From NCBI RefSeq assembly GCF_027270315.1, contig NZ_CP114413.1, forward strand, positions 124,001 through 188,000: a stretch of 64,000 nt of DNA, given 5' to 3'. The position numbers were made by a program, and so were the translations under genes. Origin of the DNA: Streptomyces cinnabarinus (GTDB lineage Bacteria; Actinomycetota; Actinomycetes; Streptomycetales; Streptomycetaceae). The notes beneath the pieces are model-generated. The model saw nothing but the letters and a program-made list of their open reading frames with translations, was not told the DNA's origin and did no database searches. This document shows, piece by piece, positions 62,895 through 64,000 of the stretch (the first letter of the stretch is position 1; every line of letters starts with the position of its first letter).

Positions 62895-64000
62895 TCAGTG
62901 GACGTGCGGGCCGTCGGTCGGACGCGGCTTGCCCCGCGGTACGAGGCCCAGGGCGATGACGGCTGAGACGGCGGCCGCTGTCGCGCACAGGGTGAACGCG
63001 TCACCGAAGCCGCCCACCGAGCCTCGCTCGAAGCCGGAGGCCGCGACGGTGGAGACGACCGCGACACCGATCGAACCACCCACCTCGTGGAAGGTGTTGA
63101 CGACTCCGGACGCGAGCCCTGCCTCACTGTGCTCCACCATGGCCAGTGCGGTCGTCGTGGCGGTGACGAAGACCGCGCCGAGGCCGAAGGCCGCGATCAC
63201 GAAGCCCGGCAGGAGACCGGCGTACACGCTGCCGGTCTCCGCCAGCCGGGTCAGCGGGAGGGTTCCGGCGGCCGCGACGGCCATGCCTGCCACGGCGGTC
63301 GGGCGGCTGCCGATCCGCCCGACCAGCCGGGACCCGAGGTGGGCGCCGACACCGGTGGCCACGGCGACGGGCAGGAACACCAGCCCGGTCCTCAGCGGGC
63401 TGAAGCCGCGGATGTGCTGGAGGTAGACGGAACCGAGGAAGAAGTACGCGATCAGCAGGGCCGTGGCGACCAGCATGAGGAACGCGCCCGCGAGGACCGG
63501 TCGCCTGGTGAACATCCGCAGGTCCATCAGCGGGGTCCGGGCCGCTCGTTCGACGGCGGCGAAGGCCGTGTACGCCGCCGCCGCGCCGAAGAGAGGCAGC
63601 AGGGTGGAGGTGTCCGACCAGCCGCTGTCGCCCGCTTCGACCAGGCCGTAGATGAGGGCCGCGGTGCCCGCGGTGACCAGCAGCGCGCCGGGGAGGTCGA
63701 GGCGTGCGTGCTGCGGGACGCGGGCCGGAACGAAGGCGGGGAGGGCGCCCATCAGGAGCAGTCCGACGGGCACGTTGATGTAGAAGACCCACTGCCAGCC
63801 GGGTCCGTCGGTCAGCGCTCCGCCGAGGAGTACGCCCGCCGCGGAGCCGGTGCCGCCGATCGCCGCCCAGACGCCCAGGGCCTTGTTGCGTTCGGTGCCG
63901 TGGAAGCTGGTGGTGACCAGGGACAGGGCGGCCGGGGACAGCAGGGCCGCGCCGACGCCCTGGCCGATCCGGCCGCCGAGCAGCGTCGGGGCGTTCTGGG
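62895..64000 (-). CDS. MFS drug-efflux transporter, DHA2-like, partial (N-terminus beyond window edge)
   Basis: The frame runs from the right edge to a stop at 62895, 368 codons visible. RIGQGVGAALLSPAALSLVT, then GTERNKALGVWAAIGGTGSA, LLGGALTDGPGWQWVFYINV and PVGLLLMGALPAF form the motif C region and the central helices of 14-TM drug/proton antiporters. Further helices follow to a short charged tail (PRGKPRPTDGPHVH). Typical of EmrB/QacA-type exporters. Tail to tail with the NTF2 gene. No adjacent regulator is visible inside the window. Confidence 0.88.
   Translation of the reverse strand, partial: QNAPTLLGGRIGQGVGAALLSPAALSLVTTSFHGTERNKALGVWAAIGGTGSAAGVLLGGALTDGPGWQWVFYINVPVGLLLMGALPAFVPARVPQHARLDLPGALLVTAGTAALIYGLVEAGDSGWSDTSTLLPLFGAAAAYTAFAAVERAARTPLMDLRMFTRRPVLAGAFLMLVATALLIAYFFLGSVYLQHIRGFSPLRTGLVFLPVAVATGVGAHLGSRLVGRIGSRPTAVAGMAVAAAGTLPLTRLAETGSVYAGLLPGFVIAAFGLGAVFVTATTTALAMVEHSEAGLASGVVNTFHEVGGSIGVAVVSTVAASGFERGSVGGFGDAFTLCATAAAVSAVIALGLVPRGKPRPTDGPHVH

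Noticed and set aside
1..64000. CRISPR arrays, tRNA or rRNA genes
   Set aside because: No regularly spaced repeats and no cloverleaf or rRNA-like sequence was found on reading both strands; a covariance-model scan would settle small RNAs.

Overview
The window is high-GC actinobacterial DNA and reads as Streptomyces chromosome. GTG and TTG starts are common, third codon positions are strongly G/C, and the gene content is typical of the genus: AfsR-type SARP regulator, CBM2-FN3-GH18 chitinase, GntR/DasR-like promoter boxes, NarL-type two-component systems with MMPL exporters, GlxA regulator, several DUF families common in Streptomyces. The mix of regulators, transporters and secreted enzymes, one IS5 element and about eight decayed gene fragments fits an accessory part of the chromosome, such as an arm. 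No tRNA, rRNA, CRISPR array, origin or complete biosynthetic gene cluster was seen.

Layout. 0-5 kb: the edge of a trypsin-like peptidase/trypco2 module (the trypco2 gene is broken), a beta-propeller-like protein, a lipoprotein serine hydrolase divergent from a small HTH membrane protein, and a membrane protein. 5-11.5 kb: a DUF4246 oxygenase-like protein, an SMP-30 lactonase, a MarR/SDR divergent pair with a long palindromic operator, a DUF6228 protein and a lipoprotein. 11.5-14.4 kb: a degenerate IS5 element, an XRE-cupin regulator divergent from an epoxide-hydrolase-like enzyme, and a second IS5 relic. 14.4-24.6 kb: a phosphotransferase, a ferric-reductase/FMN-binding electron-transfer pair, a LuxR remnant, an MMPL exporter-histidine kinase-response regulator operon, then DUF2071, GNAT and hypothetical genes. 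24.7-34.2 kb: a secreted S8 protease and a secreted chitinase in tandem, each with its own promoter but sharing promoter layout and a leader repeat, followed by a divergent SARP regulator.

34-41 kb: an NAD(P)H oxidoreductase divergent from an HTH regulator, a tightly overlapped DUF3995-sigma-SRPBCC operon, a TetR/DMT-exporter operon with a 38-bp operator, a GAPDH and a GlxA-type regulator. 41-49.8 kb: hydrolase debris, a proline-rich protein, a second phosphotransferase-like protein, a sigma-like membrane protein, a truncated ATP-binding protein, and a third kinase/regulator pair divergent from two membrane genes. 50-64 kb: an NAD-dependent DNA ligase, a wrecked GAF-PAS-GAF-SpoIIE phosphatase, AraC and VOC-NTF2 genes, a second MMPL exporter divergent from a second NarL-type kinase/regulator pair, DUF4241 and hypothetical proteins, an XRE/NTF2 divergent pair with a palindromic operator, and the 3' part of an MFS drug-transporter gene.

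The clearest undescribed signal is regulatory. The S8 protease and chitinase promoters both carry a TTGG-type dyad exactly between the -35 and -10 hexamers, plus a shared leader block, which suggests that chitin breakdown and proteolysis are induced together. Other good leads are a nested inverted repeat over the MMPL start codon at 57.6 kb, a sigma operon with an ECF-like promoter whose 11-bp core recurs in a gene-free stretch at 43.4 kb, and several clean operators for divergent regulator/enzyme pairs.
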